Positions 22,901 to 34,900 of a stretch of 64,000 bases of DNA are shown here, piece by piece. Both the position numbers and the translations under genes were made by a program. Every line of letters begins with the position of its first letter. The first letter of the stretch is position 1. The stretch spans positions 58,634,096 through 58,698,095 of the forward strand of contig OX365944.1 of assembly GCA_947247005.1 (NCBI GenBank). Direction: 5' to 3'. The notes beneath the pieces are model-generated. The model had not been told where the DNA came from. It did not search any database and saw only the letters and a list, made by a program, of their open reading frames with translations. The stretch comes from Spisula solida (lineage: Eukaryota; Mollusca; Bivalvia; Venerida; Mactridae).

Positions 22901-25900
22901 TTGACCGATTTTACCTGTATCCAGCCTCGGCACGTGCAAATTATGCGAATATCATGTCATGTGATGTTACGTAACATTTAATCTGATACGACCTACTTGT
23001 GACCGTTGTTCGACAAAGTGACACTCATGCTTTACATGGTACAAAAATGAAATGCCTGCGACAGATATTTCCATAGTTATCCTAACTTGAAACATGCACA
23101 GTTTCTTTTGTGTTTGAGTATATATTGAAATTTGCACAAGGCTTGGAATAGATACAAAGCAGCTCTTTGATGGACCATGTGACACAGGTTCCATCTCTGT
23201 TACAGGAAAATTGACATTATACCATCAGTCATTTAATTACCTTGAAATCCATCTTTATGGAAAATTATAATCACATGGTGCAATGGATTAGCCTGAAAGC
23301 CTAGGACAAACAATAAGGTGTAGCAGTCTCAGCTCTGGCATATTGACTATCCTCATGTGAGATTGGACCCTGTCTGTTTGACGGCAATGTTCACTTACAT
23401 GTTGCTCATCTGAAATCCCACTGTAAATGTATTCAGGACCCTTGTGTAGATTCTACAAGTGAGGAAACCATGCAGCTGACTTTTTGAAGGGACATTTTAG
23501 TCATGATTTTGCAGTTTGTACAAAGTTACCCGACCTGGGGAAAATATAATTTCCCTAGTTTGAGTTTACGAATTAGAGGGAAATTAATTTCCATTGTTAT
23601 GGTAGTATCAGAGATACGGTATAGGTATTGATAACAATTCAAGCATGAAATGGTCAGTTTTGGCGGGTAAAGTGTGAAATTGCCATTCAGCTTTGGGACA
23701 GAAACCGCGCTGGTCGTAAATGTCTTTTAAAAATTGGCGCAATGAACATCGTTTTATTTGATACCATTATTACGTACAGTGTATTATGTTAAAATATTGT
23801 CAGTATATTTTATATAGATGGTTAAACGTTGAATTCATCTAATGAATTCTGTATATAGTGCTGTATTTAATGAATGAATGAACGACATTATATATATATT
23901 TGCCTATTAGTGCATAAATGGTAAAATGAACAATGATATCGCAAAAATGTGGAAAATGTCACGCAATAAATTGTGCACATATTGCCAATGTATTACATGT
24001 TATATTGTTTGTTATAAATGAATATTGAATGGTTTGCTAATATGAGGTAAAATGTAACTGATCAGCGGTTTGTTCCAAGTGCTTCCTACCAAAATTACAA
24101 GTTGAATTTCCATACCAAGTAGTTTGTTGTTATTGAGGATACGTACAGGTTAAGGGAATGTCTGGTTCCTTGTACGTTTCTGTTGTGCTGTTGTGATCAC
24201 TGATATTATATTCATTATTCTTTATTCTTTCGTAGGCCCAGGATTACAGAAAACGAATTTTAGAACCAAGGGAAGAAGAAAGAAAAAAGAGAAAAGAGCG
24301 AATGTTAAAACACGTCCTAGGTGATGAAGGTCAACCATTAGGCTATGTAAGTACGAATATCATAATTCAGGATTTTCATTATTAACAGAAAGTTGATAGA
24401 AAACATTTGAAATTTAAACACAGTAAAGATCACTTGTTTAATGTATGTTTAAATATTAAAGATCCCTTATCGATCTGTATCAGTGCAAATTGTGTTTCAA
24501 TCGTTTGTTTTTGAAAAAAAATTGTTTATGAACAATACTGTAGAAAGGATCCTGACCCCATTGATTATCAATGTTAATGATAAAACCCTAGTCTGGTTCC
24601 CGATCTATACAATCTACCCAGTAAAGGTCTGGTGTCATCTAAATAAGATGGCGGCCCATGGTACAATTTAAAATGGCGGAAGCATAGTGTTGTATAGAGT
24701 AAAATAATTATTTTTACAAATACATAATGTTATGTTGGTGTCGTTTCCACAAAACTTTGTATTGAGATAAAATAAAATGCGATCTTCATGGGACATAGTT
24801 ATTATTGGTATGACACCACTGATATTCACTAAAAATCGTTATAAAAAACCTTTATAGCAATGCATATAGTACATATAAATTACAAATAATACTGTGTGCC
24901 TGTTTAGCTCAATCGGTTGAGCGTCTGCCTAGTAAACACGATACTGTTGGTTCGAGCCCTGTAATGGCTGTGTTTTACTAGTACATTGTATATAGCATTT
25001 TATGACCTTCAGTTGTTTTGCTCTATTCCCGTTGTCAAAAACATTTTATTGCAGTGTCATATTTCTTAAAACACACGTTAAAAATATAAAGTATTAATTC
25101 ATGGCAATTAATTAGTTTTTGGAAAAAAGTATGCGGTCCATGCAGGATTTGAACCTGTACCCTAGTGACTACTAGCCGAACGCTCTACCGATTGAGCTAT
25201 GCGGACAATCAGTAAATTTGTATTTAATATGCACTATATATATGCTGCTACCAAATATTTTCATAATTTAATTTACGTTATTTAGTACATATTAGTGGTG
25301 TCGTTTTGATGAAACCTGTGTAGCTGGAAAGGTAATGCATTTTTTAAGTGATATAAGAAGTCTAATTGAAACGACACCAAAAGAACATACGTTTTGGGGA
25401 GATTATTTAAAAATGCCTATATAAACTAATGTACACCCGCCATCTTGTTTTACCAGTAGTAGAATCCATTTTAATTGGATGATGCCGGACCTAATCTAAT
25501 GGAATGTAAGATTGGGGAACGGGAACCAGACTAGATAAAACCCTTGTTAGTCCCCTACCGGTTTTTACCGGAGGGGACTATAGGTTTGCTGTCCATGAGT
25601 CAGAAAATCTGGATCCTGACATAACTCAAACAGTTTTCAAGCTAGGTTTATGAAACTTAGTATGTGGATAGGGGGCAATAATGGGATAATGCACGTCCAA
25701 AAATATTTTGATTCCGACCAAAACTGTGGTTGCTATGGCAACAGAAACATTGAAAATGGCTTAAAACCGGTATAGGGGACTTCTGTATTGCTTGCAATTC
25801 TTAATTACTTGTATATTATGTACCAGTTCCTTACAAAAAGCTTCTAAAATGGTAATATCCTGTAATACAATGTTCATATCAACAGTATTAAAAATACAGT

Positions 25901-28900
25901 GCAAAAAATGATATTATATTTAATGCATATCACAAATATTGTTTATCGCAAATATATTGACACTTAGGCTTCATAATAATGCTACGATTGTAAATCCCCA
26001 TACATAAAGTTTGACAGAATTGAGACATTGTATATTATTTGACCTTCGTTTGTTGAAAACTAGTAAGTATTATTTCAGTAAAATAAACATTCTGAAGCGT
26101 TATAACAACAGACGAAAGTAAATACCTGTGGACCATATTGAAAATTGGTTTCTACCAAATATGTTATCCACGTAAAATAAAGTCGTTACTTACTTACTTA
26201 CTAATACCCATAAAGATCTGGCTTAAGTTTGATCAGTCTCGGGTCATATCTGTGAAACTATAGCTAACTATATCACTGGCTTAGAATGAGAAAGTCGTAA
26301 GTGCTACTCATGCATATTTGAAATCTGCATCTCATGGCGTTTATTATGAGCCCATTTTCATGAAAATCTGAACAGGTCATGTTGACCAAAATGAAGTTAA
26401 AAAAGCTTGTTCGTCATAAGTTGAGAAATTTTTCGAACTGTTTTTGTCTTGTTTTCTCAAAATAGCGTTTTTGTACTTACGATGTTCTCATTCTAAGCCA
26501 AAACTTTCTTACATTGACTTAAAGGGACTGCCTCACATATTGGTGTATTGCAAAAATAAAATAAAATTGTCAAATATTCACGTAATTTTGGTATAGTTGC
26601 CTTTATATCCCATAAACAACCACACTGACATCTTAAATAACTTGAGAAACTTCGGCATTTAGTAGTTATTTAGTATTTTAACATCAAAAATTCTAACTTC
26701 ATATTTTTACATATTGTTACCTACGGTTAGATATCAGCATGACTTCTATGCACAGTTGAATAAAATACTAAAAATTGATATTTGAATATTAAAATATTTC
26801 ATGCATTATAACAATCTTGTTGGTGCATTAAAATGCGTCTGCATATAGATGAAGTATAGCACTGAGAATTTGTGCATGAATATATTACAAGGTTCTTGCG
26901 TTGAATGTGTTAATTTCTGTAAGCAAATCATTCAATATCAGTCCTTTAGATTTGTATTTGTATTACACATTGAGTGTCTTCGTGATACTCCCCGCTTATG
27001 AAATCATACAACCGGGATTATAAGTATAGACAAGATATAAGCTGTTAAATTATGGAAATAGAAGGTTGATGATCTAGTTAAATTCTCTGTACTATAGTTG
27101 TGTTAAAAGCATATCCATGTTAAGGTACATAAAGTTATGTCCATTTAAAAGTTATGTCTGAACATGGACTTTTTACTCTATTTTAAGGATAGAAGTAGAC
27201 CCAGGCCGACAAGTTCTGAAAGAGATGGTTCGGAATCCGATCATAATTCTGCCCGAGAGAACCGGCGTTTACCGGATCACGTAATTCTCCACCGACCTAG
27301 ACAAGAAGTACCAGAAGATGCTGTCAAAGTTAAGAAAAGAGTAAGGAATTTAAGTCTCAGCATGATGTGCTCATATTAAACTCTTGTATCATACTTTATG
27401 CACGGAACAAAACTTAAAAACCGAAACTTTATAAAAAGTTGTTTCTTTGCACAATTATTTTCTTGATCTACACAATACAATTATGGTAAATCTTTATTGA
27501 ACACCAATAGCTTCACAATCTCATAGATGACGTGATTGCATACTTTGTGTATGGGCTGCTTGCCTTTTGCGCAATAATTATTTGAATTGAATTTAAATTT
27601 GATGGCAAACTGCCGGTTTTGAGGTAGTTCTGTAAAGTATTTGCCAAGAACTCACATTCAATAAAAAGTAAGTTGATAAGTTTTGTTTGACTGTTCATTT
27701 CCAGACAATAACTTTAGTTAGAAATGAGATATTGTGTTGTAACTTGTTGTATAGGAGGCTTGAGTCAATATGCCACTCAAGTTCAAAAGTAGGGATGGTG
27801 GGGTCAAGGTCACTGTTAGTCTGTTACTAAAAATAGAATATAAATTTCTGCACAATAACTTTTGTTGGGAATAAGATATTTTGTTGAAATCTGCTGTAAA
27901 GGATTTTTGTGTGAAGTTTAAGCAGCATGTATCCAGTTGTAACTGGTTGTTTAGCTTACATGAAAATGTGGTTTCTTTGACAAGGCGGTGCTGTGGGGGT
28001 ATTATTTGTTATTATTATTATGTGTGGCAATTCTAGTCAATTTTAATGCATGAATATATTGCAAGGTTCCTGTGTAGTATTTATCAATTTCCACAAGCAA
28101 ATTGCGCATTATTGGTCTTTTGGATAACATCTGAGCATATTTGTATTTTTCCCTGCGATATGGTCAGTGTACTTGTAACTAAATGTTTGTTAATCTAGTA
28201 GAACCCATTTATTTGGTTTGTACAATCCATGTTCAATACTTAGTGTAACATATTGTATTTACTTTATATTCACTGACCATTCGTACCATTCAACACCTAC
28301 ATGACCATTATTAGCAATACAATGTATTATGGTCTGGCCCAGTTTATGTACACTGGCGATTATCTGACGGGAGATTTTCCTACACTACTGGTTTATTTTA
28401 ATTACAATGCACTATATTTATCGTAACTTAATACAGTACATTTAGTACAGTATACAGAATGTGTTGGAATTTTATCATTAGGTCAAAGTAGTATTTTTGG
28501 TTGAAATAAAATTCAAGGTTATTTTGACAAAAAGTGTTATGATTGTTTTAGTTAAAAATTTACTTAGCTAGAATTTTTCTCATAAGTATAGAGTTGATCA
28601 TCACTTAATTACCACCTAATTTGACCCGATCACCAGAGAATGTAGAAAACAATTTCAAAATCTGTTTTTTCTGTTTGCTTTTTTAACTCAACCAACCCAA
28701 TTGGACAAGGTTTTTCATTTGGGTTGCAAAGGTGGTTTCTCTTATTCTTGTGGTTGCACTGTCATAACAAATTTTATATAATGATGATTTACTCAAATTA
28801 TTATGTACAGAGCAGAAAAAATGCTGCACAGTTAATTAGTAAACCTGAATTATTGTCCTATCAGAGTACTGTCATAGATGTAGGCCATTTTTCACAGTTC

Positions 28901-31900
28901 AGATTAAATTTTCCGTATCATGCATGTGCACTTTTCCCAATCATGATGTGTTGTATGCCGTAAATATGCTGACATACATGACATCAATGTATACACATTT
29001 TACATGTTTCACAAGTATAAATCGATTAGTTAGGTCGGTCACTTGTTCACATAGCATCTCACTCAACTGAGTTGCACAAAAGTATTTTATCAATACTGTA
29101 GTCAAAATGTTTTGAATGAGCAAGCTTGTACATAAAATAACCCATTTATGAATAAACTTATCAATGTGGTTTAAAGTATTCCACATTTTCGTAGCCTACA
29201 GAACATGTGACTCAATGTTATTCCTGTAGGTGCATGCTTCACATGGTTAACAAGTTAACAAATATTTTATATTAATATATTCATGATTCCCATCATTCAG
29301 GGTATTAACCTCACTTTTGACTAAAATTTCTGTAAATAATTTAATCTCCACCAAGAGATGTATATGTGCCGAATGAAGCATATATTCCAAGTACACTTAT
29401 TTCAAAAAATCTATTCAAAATCATAACTTCATTACGCTATGGATGTGGATGAACTTGTTTGCTCACTTGTATGAAACAATTGACCAATCACTGGCTTAGA
29501 GGTCGCTCCACCTAGTTAGTTTTAGCTCACCTGTCACAAAGTGAGCTTTTGTGATTACTCTTCGTCCGTCATCCGTCCACAATTTGTTTGTGTAGACACT
29601 AGAGGTTACAGTTTTAGCCTGATCATTATGAAACTTGGTCACAATGATCATCTCAAAAAAATCTAGGCCAAGTTGGATATTGGGTCGTCCGGGGTAAAAA
29701 ACTATATGTCACAAGGTCAAATCATAGAAAAACCTATGTAGTTGGTTGAGGACACAATTTTGACCTAATCTTTATGAAACTCAGTCGCAATGATCATCTT
29801 AACAAAATCTAGGTCTTGTTCGATGTTGGGTCATTCGGGGTCATAAACTAGGTCACAAGGTCAAAACATCCTTGCGTAGTCACTAGAGGTCACAATTTTG
29901 ACCTAATCTTTATGAAACTCGGTCACAATGATAGTCTTAACAAAATCTTAGTCTTGTTCGATATTGGGTCATCCAGGGTCAAAACTAGGTCACAAGGTCA
30001 AATCATAGACAAAACTTTGCTTAAACTTCAATATGGGTTTATGTGTTGTAAATACAAGGTCGTCGCTTGTTAAGACATATGAAAACCTTGCACATGCAAC
30101 AGAGCCTGCATTTTTTTGGTTACCATTAAGTGACCTGCATGAACTACTAAGACAGGTGAGCGACCTAGGGCCCTTTGCGCCCTCTTGTTAAAAGGTGTTT
30201 GATCAAATGTTTTTAAGTGAGATCATTTATTTTTAGGTTGTATTATGGAACCATGTTCTATAATTTACCATTAAACCTCAAGTCAGCTTATTCCTTGATT
30301 GACAACTGGTCAATTGAGTGTCAAGATACTGTGTACATTTTGTATTAAGTTAAACATTGCGGCAGGTAAGGTGTCAGTGACATGGTCAGCGATAAGTGAC
30401 ATGATTGTGTACAAGTGACATGGTCATGTATAAGGTTCACTGGTGTATCAAACTTTGACCATCAATCATGATTAGATATGATATAAATCAGTGATATATC
30501 GGTACAATTATTGACAGGTCAGCTGTACTTTATGTTAGTTAGAGCATCATTCTCAGGAACAGAAAATTATTGTTGACTGGATCCCAGTCTGTGATATACC
30601 AGTCTGTGATATACCAGTCTGTGATATACCAGTCTGTGATATACCAGTATGTGATATACCAGTCTGTGATATACCAGTCTGTGATATACCAGTCTATGAT
30701 ATACCAGTCTGTGATATACCAGTCTGTGATATACCAGTCTGTGATATACCAGTCTATGATATACCAGTCTATGATATACCAGTCTGTGATATACCAGTCT
30801 GTGATATACCAGTCTGTGATATACCAGTCTGTGATATACCAGTCTATGATATACCAGTCTGTGATATACCAGTCTGTGATATACCAGTCTGTGATATACC
30901 AGTCTGTGATATACCAGTCTGTGATATACCAGTCTGTTGTATACCAGTCTGTGATAAACCAGTCTGTGATATACCAGTCTATGATATACCAGTCTGTGAT
31001 ATACCAGTCTGTGATATACCAGTCTATGATATACCAGTCTGTGATATACCAGTCTATGATATACCAGTCTGTGATATACCAGTCTATGATATACCAGTCT
31101 GTGATATACCAGTCTATGATATACCAGTCTGTGATATACCAGTCTGTGATATACCAGTCTGTGATATACCAGTCTGTGATATACCAGTCTGTGATACACC
31201 AGTATCAACTGCAGGAACCAGTTCACTTAATGAGGATGATTCAAGCAATTACAATCTAGAATCTTCATCACAAACATTTCCAAAGCAAATTTAAAAGTGT
31301 GTTTATGAAAACAAACCAAAAAGTATAAAGAAAGCATCAGCAGTGTTTAACATATCAACTGAGTCGGTGGAAAATAAAGTAACACCATTAAAAACCACCA
31401 ACGCTCAACCAGATGTATTGTCTTGTCAAGAGCAACGCACCAAAGATACTTCCTTCATGGACCAAGAGGAAGAAAGTAGAGATGAACAATTTGAAAATAT
31501 ACCTTCAGAGCAAAAAGGTGATAAGATGACCAAAACCCAATATATAGACAAATGCGTAGGCACAATGCAAGTTAAAGATGATTTGCAAACAAAACAAATT
31601 ACAATACTCCGTAATCTGACTGAAACCCTAAAGTCTGAAAACAAAGAACTTCAGACTGAAATTAATGATCTAAGTCTCAAAACTGACCATCAAGCAACAC
31701 AACTCGGACAACAATTAGATATTTCTGAAAACTTAAAGAAAAAGTGCTCTGAGCAAAGAAAACAAATCTCGTCTCTTGAAAACAAGTTGACTGAAAAGAA
31801 TGGAACCTGCATCATTCAAGAAGAAGAACTCTCTAAACTTAAACAGCAGCTTCAACAAGAAAAGAAAATGCACATTGAAAATGCTGTTACCCTATCACAG

Positions 31901-34900
31901 CAAAACGAAAAATCAGCAGACATGAAATCAGACCTTGAGTCAGTAAAAGATGAAGTTGCAGCTTTACAATTGCAAGTATCTCAACTACATGAAACCAGGG
32001 AAACAACAGCTTCAAAAACTGAAATCCAGATACTGAGGATACAACAACAGAAATACAATGAGGAGCTTAAATCAGTACAAAATCAACTAGAACAACTGAA
32101 AATGAATTCTTGTAAACCACAACTGCAAAGCACTGACCAGAATACTGGTAATAACAACACAGTAAAGGAAACCATCTCAAGTAACACTGGCTCTAAAACA
32201 AACCAGTACTCAAAATACGAAGAAAACAGAAAAACAAATGTTTTTATCTGTGGCGACTCTGTTACTAGGAAACTACGATTAGACAAGATGAGCACCAACA
32301 AAACAGATGTGCAAATAAGATCGCATGGGGGTGCAGAGATTAGAGACATCGATATAAAAGTGCAAAATCATAGCAAGTATGTGTCTGGTTTTAATCAATC
32401 AGAGGCATACTTGATACATGCTGGAATTAACAATATCTCACATGGAGATTCATCCTCAGAGATCAGAGAACAGATTGATGAGCTCACGAAACATCTGAAG
32501 GAGACAAACCCAGCAGCAAAACTCATAGTCTCTTCAATCCTTCCAATGAAATCTAACACACAGCATGCAACAACAATTGAGGAAGTAAACAAAGTATTGA
32601 ACAGCTTCTGTACAGAATCTGGCTTTACTTTCATAGACCACACTGCGTCATTCCAGAAAAACGGATCCGTAAATAAAGATTTGTACACTAACGAGGTCCA
32701 CTTGAGTGATTTAGGAATTGCTGTATTTGCAAGAAACCTCAAGTCTACTATCAGGGAGGTGTTCAACATACATGTCAACAACACATCTCCACACCAAACT
32801 CAGTTGCCAAGAAAATATACAGCTGGCCATAAATCTGAAAATTTTCGCATGGCCTCGACACCCCGGGGACCACCCGGCCATGTTCTTTGGAAATGCCACG
32901 GACACAGACCATACGGACCCCAACCACCGCACCCAGCAATGATGTGGGGCCTTCCACCATCCTTAGCAATGATGTGTCCACCACCCCTACCACCTCGATA
33001 CTAACCCCAGGAATCAACGCAACAAACACTGAATTCTTCAATAAACGAGGCTTAAACATCTTTCATTTAAATATTCATTATCTATATCCAAAATTTGACC
33101 AGATAAAAATCATACTACATAATCATGAAGAAATCGATATACTTTGTTTGTGTGAAACATTCTTAAATGATAATTTTGATGACAGTGAATTTCAACTGAA
33201 TAATTATAACATGTTTCGGAGAGATAGACAGACAAATGGAGGGGGTATAGTGGTTTATGTAAAATCTAAATATCACTGTGTGCAAAGAGAGGACCTAGCT
33301 AGTGATGACATAGAAGCCATTTGGCTTGAAATGCGATGCTCAAAGCAAAAACCTATAGTCTTTGGATATATCTACAGACCCCCTTCATCAAAAAGTGACT
33401 GGAACTATGAATTTGAAAAAAAGTTAGAAAAACTGTATACAGAAAACAAGGAAATCATTTTAACTGGTGATTTTAACTACAATTCATTATTATTGGACTC
33501 TAATTCAGTGTGGAACAATACACTTAATTCCTTTAACTTGTCTCAATTGGTTGACAAGCCCACCAGGGTAACCACCCAAACATCCACTATAATAGATCAT
33601 GTCTACACAAACATGCCATGCAACATAACAGAAATAAATATTCCTCACATTGCACTCAGTGATCACTACCCAGTCTGTTTTACACGCAAATTAACATCAC
33701 AGAAGGATAATGGTCCATCACATAATTTGATTAACTACAGAAATGTAAAAAACTTCAATGAAACTGATTTCTTATGCTCTCTTGAGACACAACCATGGTC
33801 AATACTTGACATCTTCGATGACACTGACGATGCACTTGATAGTTTTATCAAACTATATAGTAATGTACTAAATCTACATGCTCCACTTAAACAAAAAAGA
33901 GTAAAACACAAAAATTTACCAGACTGGTTTAATCCTAATATAACAAATGCAATGAAACATAGAGACAAAGCCAAACAATCAAATAATACTGAAAATTTTA
34001 GATATTGGAGAAATAAAACTCAATCTCTAATCAAAGAAGCAAAAAAATCCTTTTATTCCGAATCTATTAATAATAACCAACAAAACCCAAGACAAATTTG
34101 GAAGAATTTAAAAGATCTATCAGGAAAATCAAGTAAACATCAAAGTCACTTAATTGTCGATGAATCAGGAAAGCCTATTCAAGATGCTGATACAACCGCA
34201 GAGTATTTCAATGACTTTTTTGCAAATATATTCAATAAAGCACCACATCACTGTGATACCATCTCACAAGATGATAAGACTATTTTAAGTGAATTCATCA
34301 AAGATCGCATATCACCAACAACTTCATTTCACATCCCATTAATTAAGGAGAGTTTCATTCTAAAACAACTTAAATCTATGGACTGTAACAAAGCCACAGG
34401 CTTAGATGGAATTGGTGTTAAATTTCTCAAATTATCAGCAGAAATCATAGCAAGACCACTAACTAATATATTCAATAAAAGTATCTCGTCTGCAAGGTTC
34501 CCGAACCTCTTCAAAAAAGCAAAGGTTGTACCAATTTTCAAAAAAGGATCAAAATCAGATGCTAACAACTATCGTCCAATCTCAATTCTTCCAGTACTGT
34601 CTAAAATACTTGAAAAACATGTTAGTGATAATTTGAAAACCTACATTGAAACACATTCTTTGATACATAGCACACAATCAGGATTTCGATCAAAACACTC
34701 ATGTGAAACAGCTCTTACCTCAATCATTGATTCGTGGATATCAGCTATAAATGACAACAAAATTGTTGGGACAGTGTTCCTTGATCTCACAAAAGCATTC
34801 GACTTACTCAATCATTCAATACTGTTAGATAAAATGAAAGAATATAAATTTGATGAGAAAACACTTGCCTGGTTCACATCGTACCTATCAGACAGAACTC

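Larger units (their letters stand above)
18103..24235 (+). other. UBXN8 intron 4
   Basis: 6.1 kb. Contains the possible inverted-repeat element, the palindrome, an intact GATCTCC-ended MITE and the CRE-like pair. The intervals 21188-22609 and 22640-24235 show no gene. Confidence 0.65.
24579..25543. mobile_element. Foldback (Mutator-like?) element with tRNA-like sequence in both arms
   Basis: The 945-bp element 24589-25533 has terminal inverted repeats TAGTCTGGTTCCCG and is flanked by a perfect 10-bp duplication GATAAAACCC (24579-24588, 25534-25543). The two arms are diverged inverted copies over most of their length: shared blocks include AAGATGGCGG, TTGGTGTCGTTTC, ACACCACT, and a tRNA-like stretch (24905-24975 plus, 25130-25205 minus). 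The long duplication fits Mutator-type elements, but no transposase remains, so the superfamily is a guess. Confidence 0.72.
25782..30584 (+). other. UBXN8 intron 5 end and intron 6 beginning
   Basis: Apart from exon 6 (27188-27340), this stretch contains dispersed repeat copies, the ACTT-tailed retroelement end and the AGCTCACC-hairpin element. No additional exon was recognised. Confidence 0.6.

Noticed and set aside
24905..25205. Two functional tRNA genes
   Set aside because: A and B boxes are good but the anticodon stems and acceptor stems do not pair. They are tRNA-derived sequences in a transposon.
29519..30188. Canonical Helitron
   Set aside because: The terminal hairpin is suggestive, but no clear TC start, CTRR end or A|T insertion site could be fixed, so the class was left open.
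30567..31259. Long open frames on both strands (219 and 229 residues, repeats of YHRLV or VIYQS)
   Set aside because: They come from a 15-bp tandem repeat whose period is a multiple of three, so any stop-free frame stays open. No splice sites, domain or start context support coding.
31343..31345. LINE ORF1 start at 31343
   Set aside because: The codon is GTG. The open frame simply begins after a stop at 31292-31294; the first ATG is 31457.
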